Source: Liolophura sinensis (Eukaryota > Mollusca > Polyplacophora > Chitonida > Chitonidae). Taken from it: DNA of 64,000 nt. Position 1 is the stretch's first letter. Each line of letters opens with the position of its first letter. The notes below the pieces were generated by a model. It saw only the letters and a program-made list of their open reading frames with translations, ran no database searches and was not told the origin of the DNA. Shown piece by piece: positions 36,096-49,100 of this stretch. A program made the translations under genes and the position numbers. The DNA lies in assembly GCF_032854445.1 (NCBI RefSeq), contig NC_088305.1, positions 17,347,717-17,411,716 on the forward strand, read 5' to 3'.

Positions 36096-36236
36096 ATATA
36101 CACAGTAAGCCAGTAGGTATTTCTCAGTAGGCTTATAGTGTGTAACATTTGTAGAAATTTATACATCATTTTTTTTCCTGAGACACAAAATATATTTTCT
36201 CATTATTTTAAAACTATTTTGACAGAAATATAACTA

Positions 36237-36355
36237 GATAATAATTCTTCACAGAACGATAAATATATAAATATAAATATGCATATACATATGTATACAT
36301 ATACACGCAGGTATATATATCTATATTTGTATGTGCTTGTGTGTATATATACAGA
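36237..36355. repeat. AT-rich low-complexity stretch
   Basis: ATATAAATATAAATATGC and similar alternating purine-pyrimidine sequence. Confidence 0.7.
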
Positions 36356-36482
36356 CTTGTACATATTTATAGTTTAGTGGCCGTCTTGAAGTGCTACTTG
36401 GTCTCTTCAACAACTGTATTAATATAAGATAATCATGAAATGCAAATACAATAGAAATAAACAGATATAATAAATTAGTTTG

Positions 36483-36683
36483 AGGGTGCCTCCGTGGCTC
36501 AGTTGATTAACGTGATGGCGCAGCGTTATGACCCAGGAGCCTCTCACCAATGTGGTTTCTCTGAGTTTAGGTCCAGCTCATGCTGGCTGCCTCTCCGGCC
36601 GAAAGTGGGACGCTGTCGGGTAAGTGAAATATTCTTGAGTACGGCGTAAAACACCCGTCAAATAAATACATAAATAAATAAAT
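36483..36683 (+). mobile_element. SINE-A with internal deletion
   Basis: Head intact; about 70 bp of the centre deleted after GAAAGTGGGA. Probable short target duplication AGTTTGA on both sides. Confidence 0.85.
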
Positions 36684-36932
36684 AAGTTTGAAATTTAACA
36701 CTAAATAATACATTAAAATCTTATGGTGTGGCTGATGAAAAGGCAGACCTCTAAACAAATAAATACGGGTTGAATTGAATTCATACGGATTACGCTGATA
36801 TACTGGTGGTGGTAGTTTGTTATCAAATACATTGCTGGTTGCATCATTAAGATAACGTTGAAAACCTGACTCTTACAGTAGGTTATGGACAGCATTTTAG
36901 TTAAGCCAGTGATGACACGTAGTGCGTCTTTT

Positions 36933-37062
36933 TTATTTATTTATTTATTTGAGTGGTCCTTTACGCTGTACTCAAGAATATTTCACTTATACGACGGCTG
37001 CAAGCATTATGGTGGTAGTAAACCGGGCAGAGACCGGGGGAAACCCACGACTATCCGCAGGT
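36933..37062 (-). mobile_element. 5'-truncated SINE-A with 13-bp target duplication, inside a LINE
   Basis: Only the 3' half is present, yet TAGTGCGTCTTTT flanks it at 36920-36932 and 37063-37075, so it was inserted already truncated. Confidence 0.9.
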
Positions 37063-39386
37063 TAGTGCGTCTTTTGGATGTTTTCAATGGTACTTACTGA
37101 GCCTTCACTAATATTGTCCCAAGCTACGTCTGCATATACTATAGATGGTCTTGTCAAACATTTGTACATAATTTCTAAGCATTTTCCACTAAGACGATAT
37201 TTAAGTGCTCTGAATATGGTCAGTCTTAAAGGCAACTTCTACAAGATTGTCTATATGAGTCTATTAGTCTCTAGTTTATATGTCTATAAGTCCGGTTCCC
37301 AGTGTTAAAAATTAATCCTAAATGCTTGTGCGATGTAACTGAGGTTATACTTTCCCTTGAAAACTGAAATAATAACTGCGAAGGTTGCCTGCGTCTTGAA
37401 ACAGTAAGTGCTATAGCCTTTGTTGCATTAAAGGCAACAAACCAAGTTTTAGCCCAAAAATCATTTTTTTCAAGGTCGTCAGTTATGGAACTGTAAACGT
37501 TTTGCTGTGACAGTTGGTGGGCTGTAACGTAAAGGCGGGTGTCATCAGGAAATAACATGATTTTATTAGTAATTTCATTTGGAAGGTCATTAATATATAC
37601 AAGGAACAATAAAGGACCCTAGACGGAGCCCTGGGGAACTACAGCTTTTAAAGTTCTAAGATTTGATTGGGAACCGTTTAAAACAAGCCTTTGCTTTCGA
37701 TTTTTTAAATAATCCTCAAACCAATTGAGTATACCGCCTTTTCTTCCAAGTGACTTTAATTTATTCAGTATACCTTTGTCCCAAACTCGATCAAAAGCCT
37801 TAGAGATATCAAAACAATGAAAAACACTTCTTTGCCGTCATCCAGGGCTTTAACGGTGTCAAAATAGAGGTCTACGAGTTGCACGGTTGTTGACTTTAAC
37901 AGTAAAAAAAAACATACTGCTTAGGAGATATTTCGGGACGCAGGTGGTTAATACTGTCCGAAAGACAACGCGTTCGAAGATTTTGCTGATGCAGCTAAGC
38001 AAAGAAATTGGTCTGTAGTTTGCGATCTTAGATGAGTTCCCCGTCTTGAATATAGGGATAACGTTGGCAAATTTCGTACTTAGCTTCTGTAGCTTTGCTC
38101 GTGTGGACAGACTCAAGTACGTCATTCAACAGTGATACCTAGTAAATTCTGGGTTAGTCTTAGGTGCAACATCAGGGCATGCTGCACTTGTGTCATTCAA
38201 GAAAATGACTTATTTGCATTATCACATGTCATTGTCTGTTAACAGAGGGGAAAATGGACTTACATTGGAGTTACTATTCTTGTACTTAGTTAAGGTTTCA
38301 CCAAAAACTTACTCCCAACATTTCTAGATTCTATTTCTCATTTAATTTGTCTTCGTGAGACCTCTTGGCATTTCTAATAAGTGAATTAAAGAGATTTCTT
38401 TGTGTTTTGTAAGCAGTAATATGGAGTTCACATGCAAATTTGCGAGATTTTTTGAAAAGTTTATTTCCAAGTTTAATTTCTGTCTTAGTCGCTGTTGATA
38501 TCAATGGCTTGTCATCAGGATTTACTGATACCGTACGATTTGGAACATTTTTGTCTAAAAGGGCATTTGTCATCAATAGGCACATTTCGTCAACCTTGTC
38601 AACTGAGATTATTTCTTCCCAGTTTACCTGAGACAAAAAGTTACGGTACCTGTTCCAATTTGCTGCATTATATTGCCAAATTCATCTTTTATATTTTTGC
38701 ATCTTTGGGATTGTTGATCTCAAAAAGACAAAGACGGGACAGTGATCACTACAAAAGTTTGATACGGTCCCAGAATTTACTAATAATCCACGCTTGTTGC
38801 ATATATAACTGGATCTAGCAGAGTGTTAGAAACAGGCCTCGTGGCTTCATCTATTAACTGAGTCATACCAAAGGTATGTGTTTTGTAAGCATAGTATATA
38901 GTATAGTAAGGTATAATAGTCGACAAATGTTTATTAGCTGGTTTCAACAGATTTTCATCCAGGTCGCCCGTCAGTATTATGTTATGATTACGGAAAGTGT
39001 CAATGACAGATTCCAGATTATCTTTAACACGTCCCACATCCCAACTTCTGATCCTGGTGATCTATAGATCACGGCAAGTACTGTGGACGGTTTTTCGAAC
39101 AATTCTAACCAAGTCATTTCCAAGTCTTTATGCTCTAAATAGCAGATATCCTCTCCGACACATAGACACATACTCCACCCCAAGCTTGGTCACGATCACG
39201 TCTAAGAGGCTCGTGAAATCAAGGCATTAAAAGAGAACTACTTGGGATATGGGAAGTGAGATGGGTCTCGGTTAAAGCTATGACATGAAAGTCGGAGAGA
39301 TTAGCAAAAACTAAGTCTAACTTATGTTTGAGTCCGCATACATCAAGATGTACGATTGATAGAGTAGTAAAGCATGGTGTTTTGGG

Positions 39387-39413
39387 CGGGCCAGGATTTA
39401 CTTCAACATGACC
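39387..39413 (-). other. 2A-like motif GHVEVNPGP in the LINE ORF
   Basis: Matches the 2A core D-V/I-E-x-N-P-G-P except that the first Asp is His. It follows a hydrophobic stretch (FMLCYFLMKIALLL) and precedes the endonuclease, the place where 2A motifs are reported in APE-type non-LTR retrotransposons. The Asp-to-His change probably abolishes ribosome skipping (inference). Confidence 0.7.
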
Positions 39414-40605
39414 ACAAAGTAATAATGCAATTTTCATCAAGAAATAGCAAAGCATGAAACTGTATGCGGTAATTTTGTGTGGTCTTATAATGTGTACATT
39501 CGGTATTGAGAACAGTTTCATATATTTTACAAGCAAGTATACAGGCAGTGTATTAAAGAGAGGAGAGAATCTTACAGGTCTCAGAAGGACGCGCCCGAAG
39601 AGACCAATTACCGCATGGTGCTGCGTGAATTCACTACCCATTGTCATTGTGTTCCGGCAAGTTAAAAGTATATGCAGGCAGTATCAGATTTATTACGGCT
39701 AAGTCCTCACTAAAGAATATAATTAACAATATTTCAGGATTGTTCAAACATATCAACAAAACTAAACCAAGGAGGTTGACAAACTCCATAGCTGATATAA
39801 AATCAAAAAAATGAAAAATTTCTCTTAAATGTAATATGTACAAAAGTGCAAGGAACAGTTGTACAGTATGTGAGGAACATTTAGACAGCACACAAAGGTG
39901 TAGTTTTGTGATCAAAATTAATATATAATAAATACTTAAGAATGCAGTCAAATTGAAATCTATGTACGGGGACATCGTAATAGTCTTTAAAACAAATAAA
40001 TAAAATGCATAAGAAAGATGAATAAATAAGTAGTAAAAACATATGCTTTTCTTGTAAACGGGTATGTTTATAGTAAATATAAAACAGGGCGAACTTAAAG
40101 TTAAACCCAATTATGTACATTTATATATAAGATACAGTGTACATTTGAGGATTTTTCCAAAAAAAAGTAGGTTTTTTATATAAAATTATAGGTATCAGAA
40201 TATTTTGCCTGTATAAACGTATATAGCACTGACATTTTCATACTAACTGTTACCGGTTATACTTCATTACTTCAGTTCTTATGATTTGTCGACAGACTTT
40301 GGAGAATATGACTTCATGAATGGTCGAAACATTTATGCATGCAGTCCAAAGGTCCTGTATGAATAGGGTTCTGGGAGTTGCGCGTCTTGCGTTTTGGTGG
40401 TTGAGGACAGTAAAAGGTTTCTCGAGTACGAAAAGTCCATGCTGTACTTGATGTCCATGCTTTACGAACTTGACCAATACTAGCACAAAACTGCTGACTA
40501 TGGTCCCAGCCTGTATTATATAACTATTCCATGAGAGCTTTACCCCTTAGGTTGAATGCTAAGGCATAATACGTAGGCTGAGTCACCTATACTGGCATGA
40601 ATCAA

Positions 40606-40760
40606 TTTATTTATTTATTTTATTTGATTGGTGTTTTACGCCGTACTCAAGAATACTTCACTTATACGACGGCAGCCAGCATTATGGTGGGTGGAAACCG
40701 GGAAGAGGCCAGGGGAAACCCACGACCATCCGCAGATTGCTAGCAGACCTTTCCAGGCAA
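40606..40760 (-). mobile_element. SINE-A 3' half
   Basis: Tail to GCAGATTGCTAGCAGACC; then unrelated sequence. Lies 40 bp from another copy in the same orientation. Confidence 0.85.
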
Positions 40761-40799
40761 GAATCAAGGAAATATGGAATGTTAGGCAGTAGAATTGTA

Positions 40800-41049
40800 T
40801 TTATTTATTTATTTGATTGGTGTTTTACGCCGTACTCAAGAATATTTCACTTATACGACGGCGGCCAGCATTATGGTGGGCGGAAACCGGACAGAGCCCG
40901 GGAGAAACCCACGACCATCCGCAGGCTGCTAGCAGACCTTCGCACTTACGGCCGGAGAGGAAGCCAGCATGAGCTGGACTTGAACTCACAGCGACCGCAT
41001 TGGTGAGAGGCTCCTGGGTCATTAACCGACTGAGCCACGGAAGCCCGCC
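40800..41049 (-). mobile_element. SINE-A, near full length, 13-bp target duplication
   Basis: CAGTAGAATTGTA at 40787-40799 and 41050-41062. A short deletion affects the region between box A and CCAGGAG. Confidence 0.92.
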
Positions 41050-41464
41050 CAGTAGAATTGTAAGAGCAGCGAATGCCAGGCAAAGTTCACACTGTACATA
41101 TATAGGTCAAGTCGCAGTGGTCAGTCCTGACCTCACAAACATACACATTGATCAGAAGAGTAGGTCATCTTCACAACAAATTTTCAGTTTTACGAATATA
41201 GCCGTCAAATGTCATCACATCGTGGATTTTCACTAGCTTTTTCTGGGCAAGTGCTGAGTTGAATAGAGTACAGCACGTCTTTGTCAGATCTTCGTTGTCA
41301 TATATTCCGGACAAAGAATGCGTTTCTCTCAGCATTTTACGTGCAGAAAGAAATTCTCTTGGTTGTCCTTAAGTTGCAAATTTTACAGTGATTTATGTTC
41401 TCCCTCTGCCAACAAAGTGAGAACGGGCAATGGTTATCGAAGCCTTTACTTCTTTCCAAAGATT

Positions 41465-41692
41465 CTACACAGTCAACTCTATATATGATTTATCTGACAG
41501 CATCGCTGGCGATGTTGTCATAAAAAATTTGAAGGCCATTGGCCTATATCATAAAATATAAATTTTAATGGCCTGAAATACTTAAAGATAGAAAGTTGTA
41601 TACATCTCGTGTTTTCACTTTGTTCTCGCCACGATATGGCTGAAATATTGCCGATGTGGCGTTAAGCCATAATCATTCATTCATTCATTTAC
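41465..41692 (+). mobile_element. 5'-truncated I/Nimb-like LINE 3' end
   Basis: TACACAGTCAACTCTATATA, GCGATGTTGTCATAAA, CGCCACGATATGGCTGAAAT and GTGGCGTTAAGCCATAAT, then (CATT)n. Same family as 1-2850. Confidence 0.8.
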
Positions 41693-41699
41693 TTCTTTC

Positions 41700-42540
41700 G
41701 CCAGCCTACATACAACATTGTCTGTTGTTTCATTTTCCAGAGGCTTTAGGCCGGTAGTTCTTACCCTTTCACGTTGGCTATACTGTTCGGCACGATCACG
41801 CTCTTTTTTCAAGTTTGCTGTCTCTGCCTGTGATAAACGTAATTGGACTTTCAAAGAGGACGCTTCATGAGTAAGATTGTCAACTTTTGATAATTTGGAG
41901 AACAGGCATCTAGAAGTTTGTCCTTCTCATGTAACTTCTGTACAGCGGCTTTAAAATTTGATGAAAGACTAGTTATTTTAGTCACATTTCATGAAGAGCT
42001 CAGTTACATTTTAATTGCACCACCGACAGCCCGTGTCACAACTTCTTCTAGTCATTGTTGAATACTATGTTCAATCAGCGCGTACAGATTTGAAGTCATT
42101 TTGGGTGGATTAGGCTGAGACTGAGTCATGGTTGGAATCTTGGACAGAGAATTTACACGTTTGAGGTTGAGGTTCTGCAAAGGGTTTGTGGACTTTACGC
42201 TTCGTATGTGATCGACTCGTAGACATCGTGCACTTATAGGTTGATGAAGTTTTCGTGCAGCTTGAGCTTAGCTCATTGACACGAGATCCACTGGGGGTGG
42301 TTGGCTTTCCTTCGCCGCCATTTTGTCAGTGTCCTTCGGCTTGCAGTTCAATGTCCAGGAGAGTTTTTCCTCTATGTTTTTAAAGCCACACTTTAAAGAA
42401 ATGTGTAGTTAAAGAATCGTCTCCAGTCGTTAGGGTCAGTTACTCTGGTCAGGGTCAGTTACTCTGCAATAGGAATACATTCGACACCTCAAAAGAGACG
42501 GAACTCACAACGTCTTGTCTGCTGTATCCGCCATGTTGAA
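41700..42540 (-). pseudogene. Possible LINE ORF1 relic (coiled coil)
   Basis: Minus-strand fragments such as SSNFKAAVQKLHEKDKLL and LYALIEHSIQQ, broken by stops, look like a LINE ORF1 coiled coil; GCGGATACAGCAGACAAGAC upstream could be its start. No diagnostic domain is intact. Confidence 0.35.
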
Positions 42541-42599
42541 CGTTCTGTCATTGCAGATCCAGTTTTAATCTCTTTTTATGTTGTTTTCCTGCACAAAAA

Positions 42600-42850
42600 G
42601 GTATTTATTTGGTGGACTGAAAATCCCCCGTACCTGGTCCCTGTGCATATCGTACAGGTTACCTAATTCTGTTTAATCCACAGCTATATTTGGAGACTGA
42701 GTTGTTGCTTTTTAAGAATTTACGTGAGAAATTAGAATAAAACCTTGACTGGGATAATGTGACAGAAGGCTGTACTTCAGCCGTTACATGTAAACTATTA
42801 AGCTGTCTTCGCTGTTCTGGATTTACTATCACAGCGGTAGTCTTTTATGT
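42600..42850 (+). repeat. Dispersed repeat family C, upstream of LPMO-2
   Basis: TTACCTAATTCTGTTTAATC, AGAATAAAACCTTGACTGG and AAGCTGTCTTCGCTGTTCTG. Lies 180 bp before the LPMO-2 coding start. Confidence 0.65.
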
Positions 42851-43028
42851 TAGGTAAGTTGACATTGTATGTGAAAGCAGTAAAGAATGAATGCAATATG
42901 TACAGTATATCCATACGTTACGTGCACATGTCAAATGTGTCAGTATTCTATGACACATTACTAATTTGGCCACACATTATCCTGTATTGGTGTGTTCTGT
43001 TTTTTTTTTTGTTTTTTTTTGTTAACAG

Positions 43029-43195
43029 ATACAATGTCTACGGTTGTTATTGCCGCATTGGTCCTATTATATTTTGACGTGTGCAGTGCGCATGGTCGGA
43101 TGTGGGATCCTCCTGGTCGCTCTACGATGTGGAGATTAGGGTATGACACACCCAGTAATTACAATGACATGGAAAACTTCTGCGGAGGTTTCTTT
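43029..43195 (+). CDS. LPMO-2 first coding exon
   Basis: T-rich acceptor ending TTAACAG at 43028, ATG at 43034, donor GTAAGT after 43195. Encodes 54 aa: signal peptide, His1 and FCGGFF. A candidate donor GTAAGT at 42854 could close the upstream untranslated exon. Confidence 0.88.
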
Positions 43196-46100
43196 GTAAG
43201 TACACTTAACTTGATTTCTTGAGTTGGAATTTATGCGTGGAAACAGGTATTCGCGCATCAGCCGTCAGTCAATAAGTACGTTCCAAGTCAATAATCGCAA
43301 GGCCAATTCTCATAACGGCGTATCACACAAAGCACCAAGGAACTGAGAAAGTACATGAAGTACGAAAACAGGATGGAATCATGTAAAGAAAAGCAATCGA
43401 CAGTATTCAATTATGTCGGACAGACAAAGGATATATTACAGACGACTGATTGACAGCCTTTGTGATATATAGATTGTTTAATACCGGTTTCCCTCGAACT
43501 CTCCCCCGTTTCAGTCCACCATAATGCTGGCCGCCGCATGAGTGAAACACTCTTGAGTGAGTGCTTGGGGTTTAAAGTCGTACTCAACAATTTTTCAGTC
43601 ATATGACGACGAAGGAATCCTTAGGGTGCATGTACGTGTAATGTGCCTCCTTGTTGCAGGATGGATTTCCATCCGCTCTTTTATTTAGTGGTGCTTCACT
43701 GAGACGACTTACCGAAGGCCCCACCCGAGCCATTATACTGATACGGGTCAACCAGTCGTTGAACTATCCCCTTCATGCTGAAGGCCAAGCGAGGAAGTTA
43801 CAACTTCCTCTTTTAAAGTCTTGTGACTCGATCAAGGATTGATCCTGGATCTACCGGTCCCGAAGCGGACGCTCTACCAACTGTGCTATCCGGGCCGGTG
43901 AAACACTCTTGAGTATGGCGTAAAACATCAATAGAATCAAATCATCAATATACCGTTCAGTGAATGAGAAAAATCGGTCCTGCTGAAGATTACACCTTAA
44001 TAATAGTTTCTCCACGTAGTCGTATTCACATGAGAACAGGTATAAGTCGACCAAAATTCACACGTGTAAAGCCGTAACAACTCGTTCAACTGTGGTATCG
44101 TATAGCGTGTTCCCCAGCAACTCAGCTATTTCTCATCACAAGATCAATGCGCTCGACAGAGATTCCCACTATAAGAAATATTTATCTATTATCTGGTAAT
44201 TTTATCTGTTATCTGGTGGTACTTTCTGACACATTCTCTTGTAGATTTCAATAATTTTGATTTAAACTGGAACCTGCTTTCAAAGCAGTTTCTCCGATGG
44301 AATTTGCTACGGTTATTACTGTCATATTGTTATTAAGTCATCGAACTGGATGAAAACAGTTCTTCTGGACCTATAATAATAGCATTATAACGGTGTGTAT
44401 ATATCTTTGATGAAGAAAACAGGGTTTAACTAGTTTGGCTGGGGTTTCTGTAGGAAGAATTCTTAATTAATTAACGAAGGGTGGTAGTTTATTGGAAACA
44501 TAAAACTGATATCCGTCATATGGTAAGGCGCCAAATTACGAGATATTTAAAGATTCGAAATCAAGGAATTTAAGGGTTTAATGAATGAGTATGACATTTG
44601 AATCCATAATATTGAGAAATTTAAATGTATTTAATAAATGTAGTAACTAGTAATGTTTTACTTCGAAATCTAAAAAATACGCGCGTTGCCTTGACTGAAG
44701 TCGTTTTAGTGCAGAAATTAGCATAACATTAGGTGTAGAAGGATAAAAAAAATTGGATTTGAATAAAATTGTTATATTTATTTAATTAATTATGGTATGA
44801 TGAAGAAATTTTCACTCAAGCGACGGTGGCCAAATTGATGGGTGGATGGATCCCTGTGTGCTGGGAGTAAACTTATCAATCCACAATTTTTACTTTGCAA
44901 ATTACTTTTTTGTGTTACTGTGATCTCAGTTTCTCTGACAACCTGCTGTCTATGTCATTAAAATAACAAAACACTGCATTATCTCTTAACTGTTTAATAA
45001 CAGCGGTCCAGTGGAAAGAGACAAAAAGTTAAATCTTGTCCCATTTCCAACTGAGCCACTCGTAAACTACACAACGCTTAGGTATGATAGCTTACTTTTT
45101 CAAGGGGGCCTCCGTGGCTCAGTTGGTTAGCGCGCTAGCGCAGCGTAATAACCCAGGAGTCTCTCACCAATGCGGTCGCCGTGAGTTCATGTCCAGCTCA
45201 TGCTGTCTTCCTCTCCGGCCGTACGTGGGAAGGTCTGACAGCAAGCTGCGGAGGGTCGTGGGTTTCCCCCGGGCTCTGCCCGGTTTCCTCCCACCATAAT
45301 GCTGGCGCCGTCGTATAAGGGAGATATTATTGAGTACGGCGTAAAACACCAATCAAATAAAATAAATAAATAAAATACTTTTTCAAACTTACGAAAAGCG
45401 TGATGAAACTTCTCGCAGATTCCGTTGCGGGTTTATGTCAGGGGATTGACCATGTGTCTATCAAGAAGAACCCATTTTCTCCATCCATACGCCTGAACGC
45501 CGTTATTTGAGAAAAAATTAAAATGGCATACAACAGCTGACAAACGTATGAATATACAATGAGATTACATGTAAACTGAGTATATGTTTAAACGAGTGAG
45601 TACATATATTAATATTTATCCATGACAAAATAAGCAGCACGTTCTTGTTTCAGATCCATCAAACTGTTAATGGAGGCCAGTGCGGAATATGTGGGGACAA
45701 CTTCCAAGATCCTCAGCCGAGGAAGAACGAGGCTGGTGGTCTCTATGGCAACGGCATCATCGTACAAACCTATTCACAAGGGCAGACAATCACGGCTAGG
45801 ATCGAGCTAACTGCAAATCACAAAGGTTGGATGGAGTTTAGGATTTGCCCGAACAACGATGTGAACAAAATCGCTACTCAAGCTTGTCTGGATCAGTATG
45901 TTCTGCAGAGGGCGGACGGCACGGGAACAAAAACCACGGTGCCAACAGATCAACGGGACTTCTTTATAGACATTGTCTTGCCCCCTGGACTGACGTGCTC
46001 CCAGTGTGTTGTCCAGTGGAAATACCACGCAGGTATATGATATCATTTCTTTTAATGGTTTTAGCAATGTTCGTGAAACTTTTTTTTTTTACTCATACGA

Positions 46101-49100
46101 CAGTGGTTTGATGACGGGAGAAACTGGATTGTCGAGCTCTGTTCCAGCTTCGAACTGATGGCTAAAATCGGCTACGATCCTTTAGTTCAATGAGAAGAAA
46201 GCTAGCGATATGGAAAGTTAAAACCAACTGGATAATGTTTTTGCCTAATATTTGTTTGCTTTAAGACGGTATAAAAACATTAAAATGCACAAAATAGATA
46301 CGAGGGTCAAACACGAGGGCCCAATATAACATGTTTAGAATGACATACAAATACCCAGGGAGACAAAAGTTGAAGACGAAAAAGATAGGAACATAAAATT
46401 ATTGTACCTCACTTTTACCACGATGGTCAGCATTATTGTGGGGCCGAACCCGGAGGAAACCCACGACCGTCCGCAGGTTGTTGCAAGACCTTCCCACGTG
46501 TGAGCGGAGAGTTCCTTAACTGGATGCCCCGAAAGGACCAATCTGGCGAAGGAGTTCTCAGCCTTATCCGTCTTGAGCGAGATGATCAGACCACATTTTG
46601 CTAGTGGAGTAGTGTGGGCATGGGTACGAAATGGATTTCCGGCCGTACGTGAGGTCTGTCATCAGCCTGTGGATGGTCGTGGGTTTTCCCCGGGCTGTGC
46701 CCCGGTTTCCACCCACCGTAATGCTGGCCGCCGTCGTATAAGTGAAATACTCCTGAGTACTGCATAAAACACCGATCGAATAAACAAATTAATACATCAT
46801 GGATTTGAAAGTTTGTACCCTGGCAATATACTAGGGAACTACAAAGCCCACCTTCATGTATTTGAAACTTGGTAGCAAAATTTCGCATTCTTCATGTTTT
46901 CGAAATTAATTTTTTCTGCGCCATTAATTTGCTACTATGTGCAATTACAGTGAATTTTGTTTTGTCAGTCGCCTATATTCAGCTGTCTATAAAATCAGTC
47001 ATACTGGCCACCAAAAGCCTATTGCCATTGTAGTCGCTGCGAATTCATGTCAAGCTGATGCCGGCTTTCTCTCCGATCGTATGTGGGAAGGTCTGCCAGC
47101 ATCCTGCCTGTATGGTTTCCTCTGACCATCTTGCTGACGGCATTCGTATCAGTAAAGTGCACTTAAGTAGAGTTTAAAATCTAGTGAATAATAAAATCAT
47201 AAAAGCTTTAACAGCGAATCTTTGTTCAATTGTTTGACAGCTTGGCTGTTATGAATAAGATAAAACTTATAATTATATTTATTGTCTATATTTATATTCT
47301 TTTATAACTTCCATTTGTTTGGAATTGTTATGGTACCATTCTCATTTGGAAAGCCTGAACTTTTTCGTTGTAGTAATGTTTTCTGAGGCTGTTCAGGATT
47401 GTGCAATTTGTTGTTTCCTTTATCGTATTTCACGTTTTGTTCACTATCACTGTATCACATGACGTAATCGGTTGTTTCCTTTATCGTATTTCACATTCCG
47501 TTCACTATCACGGTATCACATGATGTAATCCGCTCATTCCTTTATCGTATTTCACATTCCGTTGACTATAACGGTATCGCAAGGCGTAATCCTTTCCTTT
47601 ATCGTATTTCACATTCCGTTTACTATCATGGTATCACATGGTGTTATCAGCTGTTTCCTTTATCGCATTTCACGTTCTGTTCACTGTCATGGTATCACAC
47701 GGTGCAATCCGCTGTATCCCTTATCGTATTTCACGTTCTGTTCACCATCATGGTATCGCATGGTGTAATCCGCTCTTTCCTTTATCGTATTTCACGTTCT
47801 GTTCACTATTACGGTATCACATGGTGTAATCCGCTGTTCCCTTTATCGTATTTCACATTCCGTTCACTATCACGCTATCACATGATGTAATCCGCTCATT
47901 CCTTTATCGTATTTCACATTCCGTTGACTATAACGGTATTGCATGGAGTAATCCTTTCCTTTATAGTATTTCACATTCCGTTCACTATCACGGTATCATA
48001 TGATGTAATCCGCTCATTCCTTTATCGTATTTCACATTCCGTTCACTATAACGGTATCACATGGCGTAATCCTTTCTTTTATCGTATTTCACGTTCCCTT
48101 TACTATCACGGTATCACATGGTGTAATCCGCTGTTTCCTTTATCGTATTTCACGTTCTGTTCACTATCACAGACTGTGTCCAGTATGGTATCACATGGTG
48201 TAATCCGCTTTTCCCTTATCGTATTTCACGCTCTGTTCACTATCATGATATCACAGGCCCTGCTCAGAGTTGTATCACATACTAATAATCATTCTTCCTT
48301 CAGCAGTTACTTCATATATTAAATGAACTGTTACAAGAGGCGGTAAAGGACATTTGGCCCATAGATAAAACGTTCTGTGTCAGTCAGGACGAAGTCGGCC
48401 TGTCAAAACTGTCAGTCATCGATACAGCTACTGATATGCTGTTCACTACACGAAGTATTGGTAAGGGTTGAGGTCATTGCGGTCATGCCTTCCTCACTAC
48501 TGACTAGATCCGCTGAAAATACCACATAAATACTTAAAATTTAATTTCACCAAAATACAGTAAATCAGCTGATTGTGCGTTCTGCGGCTATGTGTGCATA
48601 TGTAATGCAAGAACAAAGCAATATAATTAAGTTTTTTTTTAATTGCTAAGTTATTCATTACAAAAATTAGGAAAAAAAAACTGGCAAAACGAAAAAAAAA
48701 GTCTACAAAATACTAGTGGGAGATTATATACATCCTCAATTTGATCGCGTGCTAAATGAAGGTTTTATATACAAGAGGAATTCTTAACAAATGCTTATAA
48801 GTCATAGAATAAATTTTTACATTTCTATCCAGTCAAAATGCTATAATTTCACAATTGTGTGCAGAAATGGAATACATAGTTTTTGAGAGTAGGAAGCAGG
48901 TTATTCCACTAACCGAATGAAAAGACAAACTAGATGAGTAGAAAAGGCTGCCCTGTTGTTTATAGTATTATTTGTATGAACTTTAGAAAGCATGGTAAAG
49001 AATTTACGAAAATTAGTTGGGAGGAGAGATGAATGATGAAAGTATTTATGAAAGAAAAGTAGGATTTGGTAATTTTTTTAAATACAGGTCATGTATATTT

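Larger units (their letters stand above)
34315..36480. other. Intergenic between SINE fragments
   Basis: Besides the SINE half at 35285, the family C core and AT-rich stretch, nothing is recognised. Confidence 0.55.
36885..40110 (-). pseudogene. CR1/L2-like LINE relic with degenerate 2A motif
   Basis: Minus strand, in order: AT-rich hydrophobic frame (40110-39634); GHVEVNPGP, a 2A-like motif (39413-39387), then endonuclease start LDVCGLKHKLD and IALTETHL; VIYRSPGS and ILTGDLDENLL; linker; RT with IFKTGNSSKIANYRPISLL, FDISKAFDRVWDKG (motif A Asp kept), VPQGSV followed by a stop, FLVYINDLP, and FPDD where YADD is expected. A further frame (37270-37076) reads CLTRPSIVYADVAWDN, the RT end. A SINE at 36933-37062 splits it. 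Frameshifts and stops show it is dead. Confidence 0.82.

Noticed and set aside
39634-40110. 158-aa hydrophobic protein on the minus strand
   Set aside because: AT-rich, directly upstream of the LINE endonuclease and overlapping it in another frame; most likely LINE 5' sequence.
43860-43897. Possible true tRNA gene
   Set aside because: Box A and B belong to the SINE-B head, with a SINE body attached and target duplications around it.
47562-48322. Frames such as VSHGVIRSFLYRISRS
   Set aside because: Translations of the 61-bp satellite within an LPMO-2 intron.
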